Origin: Sulfuritortus calidifontis
GTDB lineage: Bacteria; Pseudomonadota; Gammaproteobacteria; Burkholderiales; Thiobacillaceae
Reading direction: 5' to 3'
Assembly (NCBI RefSeq): GCF_003967275.1
Contig: NZ_AP018721.1
Coordinates: forward strand, 372,001 to 436,000
Length of the DNA: 64,000 bases
Shown here: positions 56,207 through 64,000 of the stretch, in pieces
Numbering within the stretch: the first letter of the stretch is position 1
How the letters are laid out: every line of letters begins with the position of its first letter
Program-made: the position numbers and the translations under genes
Notes under the pieces: model-generated
What the model saw: only the letters and a program-made list of their open reading frames with translations
What the model was told of the DNA's origin: nothing
The model's database searches: none

Positions 56207-56512
56207 ATGGCCAAGACCGCGTTGATCAACCGTGAAGACAAGCGCCGCCGCATGGTCAAGAAGTACGAGGCCAAGCGTGCAGAGCTGAAAGCGATCATTA
56301 ACGACGCCAGCCGTTCCGACGAGGAGCGGATGGCTGCCCGTGAGAAATTCCACGCGCTGCCGCGCAACGCCAGCCCGATCCGGCTGCGCAACCGCTGCCA
56401 GCTGACCGGCCGTCCGCGCGGCGTGTTCCGCAAGTTCGGCCTGTGCCGTAACAAGATCCGTGAGATCGCCATGCGTGGCGAGATCCCGGGTGTGGTCAAG
56501 GCCAGCTGGTAA
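56207..56512 (+). CDS. rpsN: 30S ribosomal protein S14 (zinc-free form)
   Basis: 101 residues. uS14 of the long, zinc-independent type: '[22 protein letters not shown]', '[32 protein letters not shown]'. No CxxC pairs. Seven bases after rplE. Confidence 0.99.
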   Translation: MAKTALINREDKRRRMVKKYEAKRAELKAIINDASRSDEERMAAREKFHALPRNASPIRLRNRCQLTGRPRGVFRKFGLCRNKIREIAMRGEIPGVVKASW

Positions 56513-56524
56513 GGGAGAGACGAT

Positions 56525-56920
56525 ATGAGTATGAGTGATCCCATTGCCGACATGCTGACCCGCATCCGCAACGGCCAGATGACTGAGAAGGCCAGTGTCC
56601 GGATGCCGGCTTCCAAGCTGAAGAAGGCGATTGCCCAGGTTCTGAAGGACGAGGGCTACATCGAGGACTATGCCGTGCGCGAGAGCAACGGCCTGCCCGA
56701 GATGGAAGTGGCCCTGAAGTACTACGCCGGCCGTCCGGTGATCGAGAAGATCGAGCGCATCAGCAAGCCCGGTCTGCGCGTCTATAAAGGCCAGGGCGAC
56801 CTGCCTCGCGTGATGAACGGCTTGGGTGTGGCGATCGTTTCCACCTCCAAGGGTGTGATGACCGACCGCAAGGCCCGCTCTCTGGGCGTGGGCGGCGAGG
56901 TCCTGTGCGTTGTGGCGTGA
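56525..56920 (+). CDS. rpsH: 30S ribosomal protein S8
   Basis: 131 residues. uS8, the spc-operon autoregulator in E. coli: '[17 protein letters not shown]', '[20 protein letters not shown]', '[31 protein letters not shown]'. GGGAGAG spacing favours ATG 56525 over 56531. Confidence 0.99.
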   Translation: MSMSDPIADMLTRIRNGQMTEKASVRMPASKLKKAIAQVLKDEGYIEDYAVRESNGLPEMEVALKYYAGRPVIEKIERISKPGLRVYKGQGDLPRVMNGLGVAIVSTSKGVMTDRKARSLGVGGEVLCVVA

Positions 56921-56928
56921 GGTAAGCG

Positions 56929-57462
56929 ATGTCTCGAGTTGCTAAGAATCCGATTGCGGTGCCGTCCGGCGTGGAGGTTTCCATCGCTGCCGACGCGATT
57001 TCCGTCAAGGGCCCGCTGGGCACTTTGAAACAGGCGCTGACCGGTCGCGTCAAGGTGAGCCAGGCCGAGGGCAAGCTGCAGGTCGCCGCGGTCGACGACA
57101 GCCGCGAGGCCAACGCCATGTCCGGCACCACCCGCGCCCTGCTGGCCAACATGGTCCAAGGGGTGTCCAAGGGCTTCGAGCGCAAGCTGACCCTGGTCGG
57201 CGTCGGCTACCGTGCGCAGGCCCAGGGCAACAAGCTGAACCTGAGCCTGGGCTTCTCCCACCCGGTCGAGCACGTGATGCCCGAGGGGATCAAGGTCGAG
57301 ACCCCGAGCCAGACCGAGATCGTGATCAAGGGCGCCGACAAGCAGAAGGTCGGTCAGGTGGCGGCCGATGTCCGCGCCTACCGCAGCCCCGAGCCCTACA
57401 AGGGCAAGGGCATTCGCTATGCCGACGAAGTTGTGGTCTTGAAAGAGACCAAGAAGAAGTAA
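56929..57462 (+). CDS. rplF: 50S ribosomal protein L6
   Basis: 177 residues. uL6 near the factor-binding site: '[18 protein letters not shown]', '[27 protein letters not shown]', '[18 protein letters not shown]'. Eight bases after rpsH. Confidence 0.99.
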   Translation: MSRVAKNPIAVPSGVEVSIAADAISVKGPLGTLKQALTGRVKVSQAEGKLQVAAVDDSREANAMSGTTRALLANMVQGVSKGFERKLTLVGVGYRAQAQGNKLNLSLGFSHPVEHVMPEGIKVETPSQTEIVIKGADKQKVGQVAADVRAYRSPEPYKGKGIRYADEVVVLKETKKK

Positions 57463-57477
57463 CCTGGAGCGCTTGAA

Positions 57478-57831
57478 ATGGACAAGAATATCCGGCGTCT
57501 GCGCAGGGCGCGCAAAACCCGCGCCAAGATTGCAGAACTGGCTGTGGCCCGTCTGTGCGTGCATCGCACCAATAGCCACATTTATGCGCAAATCATCGAT
57601 CCGACCGGCGGTCGCGTGCTTACCAGCGCTTCCACCGTCGAGAAGGACGTGCGCGGCCAGATCAAGAATGGCGGCAACGTCGAGGCGGCCAAGCTGGTCG
57701 GCCAGCGTATCGCCGAAAAGGCCAAGCAGGCCGGCGTCAGCGCCGTTGCCTTCGACCGTGGCGGCAATGCCTATCATGGCCGGGTCAAGGCCCTGGCCGA
57801 GGCGGCGCGCGAGCACGGACTGAGTTTCTAA
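57478..57831 (+). CDS. rplR: 50S ribosomal protein L18
   Basis: 117 residues. uL18, 5S rRNA-binding: '[35 protein letters not shown]', '[27 protein letters not shown]'. Start ATG 57478. Confidence 0.99.
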   Translation: MDKNIRRLRRARKTRAKIAELAVARLCVHRTNSHIYAQIIDPTGGRVLTSASTVEKDVRGQIKNGGNVEAAKLVGQRIAEKAKQAGVSAVAFDRGGNAYHGRVKALAEAAREHGLSF

Positions 57832-57843
57832 GCGAGGATTAAG

Positions 57844-58356
57844 ATGGCTAGAGTCGAACAGCAGCAGGACGAGCGCAGCGACGGCCTCAAGGAAAAGATG
57901 ATTGCGGTCAACCGCGTCACCAAGGTGGTGAAGGGCGGCCGCATTCTGAGTTTCGCCACCCTGACCGTGGTCGGTGACGGCGACGGCGGCATCGGCATGG
58001 GCAAGGGCAAGGCCCGCGAAGTGCCGGTCGCCGTGCAGAAGGCCATGGAAGAGGCGCGCAAGAAGATGATCAAGGTGCCGCTCAAGAACGGCACTTTCCA
58101 CCACTCGGTGGTCGGCAGCCATGGCGCCTCCAAGGTGCTGATCCAGCCGGCCTCCGAAGGTACCGGCATCATCGCCGGCGGTCCGATGCGCGCGATCTTC
58201 GAAGTGATGGGCGTGCACAACGTGCTGGCCAAGTGCATCGGTTCAACCAATCCCTACAACGTGGTGCGTGCCACGCTGGACGGTCTGTCCCAGATGATGA
58301 CCCCCAGTGAAGTTGCTGCCAAGCGCGGCAAGACCGTGGCCGAAATCCTGGAGTAA
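57844..58356 (+). CDS. rpsE: 30S ribosomal protein S5
   Basis: 170 residues. uS5 of the mRNA entry site: '[34 protein letters not shown]', '[28 protein letters not shown]'. The spectinomycin loop near residues 20-35 has the usual KVVKGGR sequence. Confidence 0.99.
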   Translation: MARVEQQQDERSDGLKEKMIAVNRVTKVVKGGRILSFATLTVVGDGDGGIGMGKGKAREVPVAVQKAMEEARKKMIKVPLKNGTFHHSVVGSHGASKVLIQPASEGTGIIAGGPMRAIFEVMGVHNVLAKCIGSTNPYNVVRATLDGLSQMMTPSEVAAKRGKTVAEILE

Positions 58357-58359
58357 GCC

Positions 58360-58542
58360 ATGAGCGGCAAGATCAAAGTGACTCTGGTCAAGAGCGTGAT
58401 CGGTACCAAGCAGAACCACCGCGAGAGCGTGCGTGGTCTGGGTCTGAAGCGGCTGAATCAGAGCGTGGTCCTGGAAGACACCCCGTCCGTGCGCGGGATG
58501 ATCAACCAGGTGCGCTATCTGGTGAAGAGCGAGGTGATCTAA
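58360..58542 (+). CDS. rpmD: 50S ribosomal protein L30
   Basis: 60 residues. uL30: '[44 protein letters not shown]'. Three bases after rpsE, and adjacent to rplO with no gap. Confidence 0.98.
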   Translation: MSGKIKVTLVKSVIGTKQNHRESVRGLGLKRLNQSVVLEDTPSVRGMINQVRYLVKSEVI

Positions 58543-58980
58543 ATGCAACTGAACAATCTGAAACCCGCTGTCGGCAGCACCCACGCCAAGAAGCGTGTCG
58601 GCCGTGGCATCGGCTCCGGTCTGGGCAAGACTGCGGGTCGCGGTCACAAGGGCCAGAAGTCCCGCGCCGGCGGCTTCCACAAGGTCGGTTTCGAGGGCGG
58701 CCAGATGCCGCTGGCTCGTCGTCTGCCCAAGCGTGGCTTCATCTCGCTGAACCGGGCGTTCAAGGCCGAGGTGACCCTGTCCGATCTGAACAAGCTGCCG
58801 ATCGACAACGTCGATCTGCTGGCGCTGAAGCAGGCCGGTGTCGTGCCCCAGATGGCCAACACCGTGAAGATCATCCTGTCGGGCAAGATCGAGCGTGCGA
58901 TCAAGGTCGTCGGCATCGGCGTGACCAAGGGCGCCAAGGCTGCCATCGAGGCGGCCGGCGGCAGCATCGTCGAGGCCTAA
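58543..58980 (+). CDS. rplO: 50S ribosomal protein L15
   Basis: 145 residues. uL15 assembly protein: '[41 protein letters not shown]', '[15 protein letters not shown]'. Immediately follows the rpmD stop. Confidence 0.99.
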   Translation: MQLNNLKPAVGSTHAKKRVGRGIGSGLGKTAGRGHKGQKSRAGGFHKVGFEGGQMPLARRLPKRGFISLNRAFKAEVTLSDLNKLPIDNVDLLALKQAGVVPQMANTVKIILSGKIERAIKVVGIGVTKGAKAAIEAAGGSIVEA

Positions 58981-58992
58981 GCGGGAGCGTCC

Positions 58993-60318
58993 TTGAGCAC
59001 AGCGGCAGGCAACCTCTTCGGCATGACCAGCAAGATGGGCGACCTTAAGCGTCGCCTTTGGTTTCTGCTGGGGGCCTTGATCGTCTACCGGATCGGCACC
59101 TTCGTGCCGGTGCCGGGGATCGATCTCGCTGTCATGGACCAGCTGTTCAAGAGCCAGCAGGGCGGCATCCTGGGCATGTTCAACATGTTCTCCGGCGGCG
59201 CCCTGTCGCGCTTCTCCGTATTCGCCCTGGGCATCATGCCCTACATCTCCGCTTCCATCATCATGCAGTTGATGACGGTGGTGTCGCCGCAGTTGGAAGC
59301 GCTGAAGAAGGAAGGCGAGGCGGGCCGGCGCAAGATCACCCAGTACACCCGCTACGGCACGGTGGCCCTCGCCCTCTTCCAGGCCCTGGGCATCTCCATT
59401 GCCTTGGAAGGTCAGGCTGGTCTGGTCCATGCACCCGGTCTCGAATTCCGTCTGACCGCGGTGGTCACCCTGGTTGCCGGTACCATGTTCCTGATGTGGC
59501 TGGGCGAGCAGATCACTGAGCGCGGCATCGGCAACGGTATCTCGATCATCATCTTCGCCGGTATCGCGGCGGGCCTGCCTCATGCCATCGGCGGCACTCT
59601 TGAGCTGACCCGCACTGGTGCCTTCTCCATCCCCCTGGTGCTGATGCTGTTCGTCGGCGCCCTGCTGGTGACCGCCTTGGTTGTCTTCGTCGAGCGCGGT
59701 CAGCGCAAGATTCTGGTTAACTATGCCAAGCGCCAGGTCGGTAACAAGCTGTATGGTGGACAGACCTCGCACCTGCCGCTGAAGATCAATATGGCCGGCG
59801 TGATTCCGCCAATTTTCGCCTCCAGCATCATCCTGTTCCCGGCTACCTTGGCCGGCTGGTTTGGTAGCCATGAGAGCATGTACTGGCTGAAAGACATCGC
59901 CGCGGCGCTGTCGCCCGGTCAGCCGGTCTATGTCCTGCTTTATGCGGCGGCGATCCTGTTCTTCTGCTTCTTCTATACCGCCTTGGTGTTTAATCCCCGG
60001 GAGACGGCAGACAACCTGAAGAAGAGCGGCGCCTTCGTGCCAGGAATCCGCCCCGGTGAACAGACCGCCCGCTATATCGACAAGATCATGACGCGGCTGA
60101 CCCTGGTGGGTGCCATCTACATCACCTTGGTCTGTCTGCTGCCTGAGTTCCTGATCGTGAACTGGAATGTGCCGTTCTATTTTGGCGGCACCTCGCTCCT
60201 GATTATTGTGGTGGTGACCATGGACTTCATGGCCCAGGTTCAGGCCTACATCATGACCCACCAGTATGAGAGTCTGCTGAAGAAGGCCAACTTCAAAGGC
60301 GGCTTGGTCGGGCGCTGA
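58993..60318 (+). CDS. secY: Preprotein translocase subunit SecY
   Basis: 441 residues. Ten-helix channel of the Sec translocon. '[28 protein letters not shown]' (first helix), '[14 protein letters not shown]' (helix 2, lateral gate), '[36 protein letters not shown]', and '[29 protein letters not shown]' in the cytoplasmic loops. Start is TTG 58993 (STAAGNLFG) with GGGAG five bases upstream; ATG 59023 is the alternative. Last but two of the spc operon. Confidence 0.98.
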   Translation: MSTAAGNLFGMTSKMGDLKRRLWFLLGALIVYRIGTFVPVPGIDLAVMDQLFKSQQGGILGMFNMFSGGALSRFSVFALGIMPYISASIIMQLMTVVSPQLEALKKEGEAGRRKITQYTRYGTVALALFQALGISIALEGQAGLVHAPGLEFRLTAVVTLVAGTMFLMWLGEQITERGIGNGISIIIFAGIAAGLPHAIGGTLELTRTGAFSIPLVLMLFVGALLVTALVVFVERGQRKILVNYAKRQVGNKLYGGQTSHLPLKINMAGVIPPIFASSIILFPATLAGWFGSHESMYWLKDIAAALSPGQPVYVLLYAAAILFFCFFYTALVFNPRETADNLKKSGAFVPGIRPGEQTARYIDKIMTRLTLVGAIYITLVCLLPEFLIVNWNVPFYFGGTSLLIIVVVTMDFMAQVQAYIMTHQYESLLKKANFKGGLVGR

Positions 60319-60323
60319 GGGGT

Positions 60324-60542
60324 ATGTCGAAAGAAGACGTAATACAGATGCAGGGGGAAGTATTGGAAATGCTTCCCAACGCTACCTTCCGGGTGAAGTT
60401 GGAAAACGGTCACATCGTGTTGGGGCATATTTCCGGCAAGATGCGGATGCACTACATCCGGATTTTGCCGGGTGACAAGGTCACCGTGGAGATGACGCCG
60501 TACGATCTCTCCCGGGCTCGGATCGTTTTCCGGGCGAAATGA
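60324..60542 (+). CDS. infA: Translation initiation factor IF-1
   Basis: 72-residue S1-like OB-fold: '[29 protein letters not shown]', '[29 protein letters not shown]'. The position between secY and rpmJ is the betaproteobacterial arrangement; in E. coli infA is elsewhere. Confidence 0.99.
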   Translation: MSKEDVIQMQGEVLEMLPNATFRVKLENGHIVLGHISGKMRMHYIRILPGDKVTVEMTPYDLSRARIVFRAK

Positions 60543-60562
60543 GTTTTTAGAAGGAGCCGAAC

Positions 60563-60676
60563 ATGCGTGTTCAAGCCTCTGTGAAGAAGATCTGCCGCAA
60601 ATGCAAAATCGTGCGCCGCAAGGGTGTGGTGCGCGTCATCTGCAGCGAGGCGCGTCACAAGCAGCGCCAGGGCTGA
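60563..60676 (+). CDS. rpmJ: 50S ribosomal protein L36
   Basis: 37 residues, [20 protein letters not shown] ... RHKQRQG. Zinc ribbon with Cys11, Cys14, Cys27 and His32, so it is the zinc-binding form. AAGGAG precedes ATG 60563. It lies between infA and rpsM as usual. Confidence 0.97.
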   Translation: MRVQASVKKICRKCKIVRRKGVVRVICSEARHKQRQG

Positions 60677-60680
60677 AGAC

Positions 60681-60710
60681 TTGCATTGCGCAAGCTTCAA
60701 TTGTTATAAT
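60681..60710 (+). promoter_or_regulatory. Promoter of the alpha operon (rpsM-rpsK-rpsD-rpoA-rplQ)
   Basis: TTGCAT (60681-60686), 18-base spacer, consensus TATAAT (60705-60710). The 63-base gap between rpmJ and rpsM is AT-rich and holds no other element. Confidence 0.78.
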
Positions 60711-60739
60711 TTTTAGCTTTCTTTTGCTGGGAGTTTTTC

Positions 60740-61102
60740 ATGGCCCGCATCGCCGGGGTGAACATCCCCAACCACAAACATGCGGAGATCGCCCTGACGG
60801 CGATCTATGGTATTGGTCGCGCCCGCGCCCGCCTCATCTGTGCCGAGGCTGGCGTCGTGCCGTCGACCAAAATGAAGGATCTGACTGACGCCGAGGTCGA
60901 CAAGCTGCGCGACCTGGTGGGCAAGTTCACGGTCGAGGGTGACCTGCGCCGTGAAGTGACCATGAACATCAAGCGTCTGATGGATCTGGGCTGCTACCGC
61001 GGTCTGCGTCATCGCAAGGGCCTGCCCGTGCGTGGCCAGCGCACCCGCACCAATGCGCGTACCCGCAAGGGCCCGCGCAAGCAGCAGCAAATCAAGAAAT
61101 AA
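60740..61102 (+). CDS. rpsM: 30S ribosomal protein S13
   Basis: 120 residues. uS13 at the head-subunit bridge: '[34 protein letters not shown]', '[25 protein letters not shown]'. First gene of the alpha operon. Confidence 0.99.
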   Translation: MARIAGVNIPNHKHAEIALTAIYGIGRARARLICAEAGVVPSTKMKDLTDAEVDKLRDLVGKFTVEGDLRREVTMNIKRLMDLGCYRGLRHRKGLPVRGQRTRTNARTRKGPRKQQQIKK

Positions 61103-61113
61103 GGTAAAGCGAC

Positions 61114-61506
61114 ATGGCTAAGGCTCAAGCGACGCGAGTGCGCAAAAAGGTCAAGAAGAACGTGGCTGAGGGCATCGCCCACATCCACGCCTCCTTCAAC
61201 AACACCATCATCACCATCACCGACCGGCAGGGCAATGCCCTGGCTTGGGGTGCTTCCGGTGCGGCCGGCTTCAAGGGCTCGCGCAAGAGCACGCCGTTCG
61301 CCGCTCAGGTTGCCGCCGAGACCGCCGGCAAGCTGGCCCAGGAATACGGTGTCAAGAACCTGGAAGTGCGGATCAAGGGTCCGGGCCCGGGTCGCGAGTC
61401 TTCCGTCCGTGCGCTGAACAATCTTGGCTTCAAGATCACCAGCATTTCCGATGTGACGCCGATGCCGCACAACGGCTGCCGTCCTCCCAAAAAGCGTCGG
61501 ATCTAA
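61114..61506 (+). CDS. rpsK: 30S ribosomal protein S11
   Basis: 130 residues. uS11 of the platform: '[43 protein letters not shown]', '[17 protein letters not shown]'. Start ATG 61114. Confidence 0.99.
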   Translation: MAKAQATRVRKKVKKNVAEGIAHIHASFNNTIITITDRQGNALAWGASGAAGFKGSRKSTPFAAQVAAETAGKLAQEYGVKNLEVRIKGPGPGRESSVRALNNLGFKITSISDVTPMPHNGCRPPKKRRI

Positions 61507-61522
61507 TTAGGAGTACAGCAAA

Positions 61523-62149
61523 GTGGCTCATTACATTGGACCCAAATGCCGTCAGTGCCGTCGGGAAGGCGAGAAGCTGTTCCTGAAGGGCGAAAAGTGC
61601 TTCACCGACAAGTGCGCCATGGAGCGCCGCGCGCACGCCCCCGGCCAGCATGGCGCCAAGCAGGTGCGTCTGTCCGACTACGGCACCCAGCTGCGCGAGA
61701 AGCAGAAGATTCGCCGTATCTACAACGTGCTGGAAGGCCAGTTCCGTCTGACCTACAAAGAGGCCGATCGGCGCCGCGGCGTGACCGGCGAGAACCTGCT
61801 GCAACTGCTGGAATCCCGTCTGGACAGCGTGACCTATCGCATGGGCTTTGCCGCCTCCCGCTCCGAGGCCCGTCAGGTCGTGCGGCACAACAGCATCCTG
61901 GTCAACGGCAAGCGGGTGAACATCCCCTCCTACCAGGTCAAGCCGGGCGATGTGGTCGAAGTGGCCGAGCGCTCGAAGGGCCAGCTGCGCATCAAGGGTG
62001 CCTTGGAAGCGGCCGAGGGTCGCGGCTTCCCCGAGTGGGTCGAGGTCGACGCCAAGGCCATGAAGGGTGTCTACAAGGCGCGCCCGCAGCGCTCCGAGTT
62101 GCCGCCGACGATCAACGAGCACCTCGTGATCGAACTGTATTCCAAGTAA
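61523..62149 (+). CDS. rpsD: 30S ribosomal protein S4
   Basis: 208 residues. uS4, assembly initiator and usual alpha-operon autoregulator: '[21 protein letters not shown]' at the N terminus (cysteine-rich, zinc-type arrangement of Cys residues), '[39 protein letters not shown]'. Start is GTG 61523 after TTAGGAG. Confidence 0.99.
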   Translation: MAHYIGPKCRQCRREGEKLFLKGEKCFTDKCAMERRAHAPGQHGAKQVRLSDYGTQLREKQKIRRIYNVLEGQFRLTYKEADRRRGVTGENLLQLLESRLDSVTYRMGFAASRSEARQVVRHNSILVNGKRVNIPSYQVKPGDVVEVAERSKGQLRIKGALEAAEGRGFPEWVEVDAKAMKGVYKARPQRSELPPTINEHLVIELYSK

Positions 62150-62175
62150 TCCGTCCGCCTAAAGGTCTAAAACAT

Positions 62176-63165
62176 ATGTCGAACACTGGCGAGTTGCTGA
62201 AACCCCGTATCGTCGAGGTCAACAGCATTTCCCCGCGTCAGGCGCGGGTTACGCTGGAGCCGTTCGAGCGTGGCTACGGTCACACTCTGGGCAACGCCCT
62301 GCGCCGTATCCTGCTGTCTTCCATGCAGGGCTACGCGCCGACCGAGATCCGCATTGCCGGCGTCGTGCACGAGTACTCCACCATCGAGGGCGTGCAGGAA
62401 GACGTCGTCGACATCCTGCTCAACCTCAAGGGCCTGTCGGTCAAGCTGAACAGCCGCAACGAAGCCACCCTGAGCGTGAAGAAGGAAGGCGAGGGCGTGG
62501 TCACCGCCGGCGACCTGCAGGGTGGCCACGATGTCGAGATCCTGAACCCGGATCATGTCATCGCCCATGTCACCAAGGGTGGCAAGCTCGACATGGAAGT
62601 CAAGATCGAGGCGGGCCGCGGCTATGTGCCGGTCACCGCGCGCACGGTCAAGGACGAGACCCGTCCGGTCGGCGTGATCATGATGGATGCCCTGTACAGC
62701 CCGGTGAAGAAGGTCAGCTTCAGCGTCGACAGCGCCCGCGTCGAGCAGCGCACCGACCTGGACAAGCTGGTGCTCGAGGTCGAGACCAACGGCGTGATCG
62801 AACCGGAAGAGGCCGTGCGCGGCGCCGCCCGCCTGCTGATCGAGCAGCTGATGCCGTTCGCCGACCTGAAGGGCGTCAGCCTGTCGTCCGAGCAGCCCAG
62901 CGCCGCCAGCGGTGCCCAGATCGATCCGATCCTGCTGCGTCCGGTGGACGAGCTGGAACTGACCGTGCGCTCCGCCAACTGCCTGAAGGCCGAGAACATC
63001 TACTACATCGGTGATCTGATCCAGCGCACCGAGAACGAATTGCTCAAGACCCCCAACCTGGGCCGCAAGTCCCTGAACGAGATCAAGGACGTGCTGGCCG
63101 CGCGCGGTCTGACCCTGGGCATGAAGCTGGAAAACTGGCCGCCCGTTGGCTTGGAAAAGCCCTAA
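62176..63165 (+). CDS. rpoA: DNA-directed RNA polymerase subunit alpha
   Basis: 329 residues (as in E. coli). N-terminal assembly domain ('[33 protein letters not shown]') and C-terminal DNA- and activator-binding domain ('[56 protein letters not shown]'). ATG 62176 fits the family start ([15 protein letters not shown]). Shine-Dalgarno is weak (AAAGG). Confidence 0.99.
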   Translation: MSNTGELLKPRIVEVNSISPRQARVTLEPFERGYGHTLGNALRRILLSSMQGYAPTEIRIAGVVHEYSTIEGVQEDVVDILLNLKGLSVKLNSRNEATLSVKKEGEGVVTAGDLQGGHDVEILNPDHVIAHVTKGGKLDMEVKIEAGRGYVPVTARTVKDETRPVGVIMMDALYSPVKKVSFSVDSARVEQRTDLDKLVLEVETNGVIEPEEAVRGAARLLIEQLMPFADLKGVSLSSEQPSAASGAQIDPILLRPVDELELTVRSANCLKAENIYYIGDLIQRTENELLKTPNLGRKSLNEIKDVLAARGLTLGMKLENWPPVGLEKP

Positions 63166-63195
63166 GCCGCGGCTCGAACAAAGAGGTAATACAAA

Positions 63196-63585
63196 ATGCG
63201 TCATCGCCTGTCCAACCGCAAACTGAACCGCACCAGCAGCCATCGCTCCGCGATGCTGCGCAACCTGACCAACGCCCTGTTGCGTCACGAGGTGATCAGC
63301 ACCACCCTGCCCAAGGCCAAGGAACTGCGCCGCGTGGCCGAGCCCCTGATCACCCTGGGCAAGAAGCCGAGCCTGGCCAACCGCCGTCTCGCCTTCGACC
63401 GGACGCGCGATCGCGACATCGTGGCCAAGCTGTTCGACGATCTGGGCCCGCGCTTCATGGCCCGTCCCGGCGGCTACCTGCGCATCCTCAAGGCCGGCTT
63501 CCGCAAGGGCGACAACGCGCCCATGGCCCTGGTGGAGCTGGTGGACCGGCCCGAAGCGCAGGAAGGTTCTGCGGCGGCTGAATAA
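63196..63585 (+). CDS. rplQ: 50S ribosomal protein L17
   Basis: 129 residues. bL17: '[57 protein letters not shown]', then '[31 protein letters not shown]'. Last gene of the alpha operon; strong terminator follows. Confidence 0.99.
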   Translation: MRHRLSNRKLNRTSSHRSAMLRNLTNALLRHEVISTTLPKAKELRRVAEPLITLGKKPSLANRRLAFDRTRDRDIVAKLFDDLGPRFMARPGGYLRILKAGFRKGDNAPMALVELVDRPEAQEGSAAAE

Positions 63586-63603
63586 AGCGGCGCAAGCTGT
63601 GGT

Positions 63604-63631
63604 AAAAAGGCCGGCATTGCCGGCCTTTTTT
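63604..63631 (+). terminator. Intrinsic terminator of the alpha operon
   Basis: AAAAAGGCCGGC-att-GCCGGCCTTTTTT, perfect stem and T-run, 18 bases after the rplQ stop. Confidence 0.95.
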
Positions 63632-63642
63632 CATTTCCCGCG

Positions 63643-64000
63643 ATGATTGCGCTATTCACCGATTACGGCTGGGCCGACCCCTATGTCGGCCAGGTCAAGG
63701 CCGTGCTGGCCCGCGAGGCCCCGGCTGTACCGGTCATCGACCTGCTGCACGGCGCGCCGGACTTCAACGCCCATGCCGGGGCGCAGCTGCTCGACGCCCT
63801 GTGTCGCGCCTTCCCTGAAGGCAGCGTGTTCTTCTGCGTGGTCGATCCCGGCGTCGGCGGGCCGCGCCAGGCCGTGGTGCTCGATGCCGACGGCCGCTGG
63901 TTCGTCGGCCCGGACAACGGCCTGCTCTCGGTAGTGGCCGCCCGGGCCCGCCAAGTACGCTACTGGCAGATCACCTGGCGGCCAGAAAACCTGTCCGACA
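63643..64000 (+). CDS. SAM hydroxide adenosyltransferase (DUF62/SAM_HAT), 5' part
   Basis: The frame opens with MIALFTDYGWADPYVG, typical of DUF62 enzymes, which hydrolyse S-adenosylmethionine to adenosine and methionine (fluorinase and chlorinase relatives, here the common hydroxide-using type). 'TDYG' (Asp7), 'VVDPGVGG' and 'VGPDNGLL' are active-site motifs. 119 codons are present; the rest lies beyond the window edge. It follows the alpha-operon terminator, with no clear Shine-Dalgarno. Confidence 0.85.
   Translation, partial: MIALFTDYGWADPYVGQVKAVLAREAPAVPVIDLLHGAPDFNAHAGAQLLDALCRAFPEGSVFFCVVDPGVGGPRQAVVLDADGRWFVGPDNGLLSVVAARARQVRYWQITWRPENLSD

Noticed and set aside
58243-60261. Minus-strand open frame of about 670 codons across rpsE-secY
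   Set aside because: Same cause: antisense shadow of GC-rich ribosomal genes and secY.

Overview
The window is a GC-rich chromosomal segment of a betaproteobacterium. The evidence is the rpsF-priB-rpsR-rplI cluster with a PriB, a 284-residue RpoH with a canonical RpoH box, a CTC-type bL25, a Porin_4-type trimeric porin, the block ftsE-ftsX / ftsY / two M16 peptidases / rsmD / coaD / ferredoxin / mutM, and a contiguous tRNA-tuf-secE-nusG-rplKAJL-rpoBC-str-S10-spc-alpha supercluster. I cannot fix the genus; an autotrophic or sulfur-oxidising group related to Nitrosomonadales is only a guess.

Layout. 1-1491: ribosomal and primosomal operon rpsF-priB-rpsR-rplI, closed by repeats and a terminator. 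1800-5775: dnaB, a DUF559 nuclease-like gene, alr and trpC. 5776-6422: a scar with a truncated PIN (VapC-like) gene and a decayed copy of the trpC 3' end. 6423-10511: a porin, then two near-identical comEA-like cassettes flanking a HipBA-type toxin-antitoxin pair, then a 35-residue membrane peptide. 10528-13023 (minus): rpoH with a perfect CIRCE operator, ftsX and ftsE. 13391-22700: ftsY, M16 pair, rsmD, coaD, ferredoxin, mutM, TPR lipoprotein, lolB and ispE. 22725-26315: tRNA-Gln, prs, rplY, pth and ychF. 26328-31497 (minus): a six-gene operon with a FimV-like membrane protein, a degenerate receiver protein, an MglA/CvnD-like small GTPase, two Roadblock-type proteins and a PhnD-like protein without a signal peptide. 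31735-63631: tRNA-Tyr-Gly-Thr-tuf, tRNA-Trp, secE-nusG, rplKAJL, rpoBC and about 30 ribosomal-protein genes with secY, infA and rpoA, ending in a strong terminator. 63643-64000: start of a SAM hydroxide adenosyltransferase (DUF62) gene, cut by the window edge.

Most of the window is housekeeping. Three things stand out. (1) The 26328-31497 operon has the parts list of a bacterial polarity or surface-motility GTPase switch (FimV hub, pseudo-receiver, GTPase, Roadblock regulators, intracellular ligand-binding protein) in a combination I do not recognise as described; it is the best candidate for a new system. (2) Two families of short palindromic repeats (a CCCTCTCC/GGAGAGGG family and an ATTCCCGC/GCGGGAAT family) are scattered through the first 24 kb and have entered four reading frames without breaking them: inside trpC, at the N terminus of the second M16 peptidase, and at the C termini of the DUF559 protein and RsmD. 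(3) The rpoH promoter carries a perfect CIRCE operator, linking the sigma-32 and HrcA heat-shock circuits.
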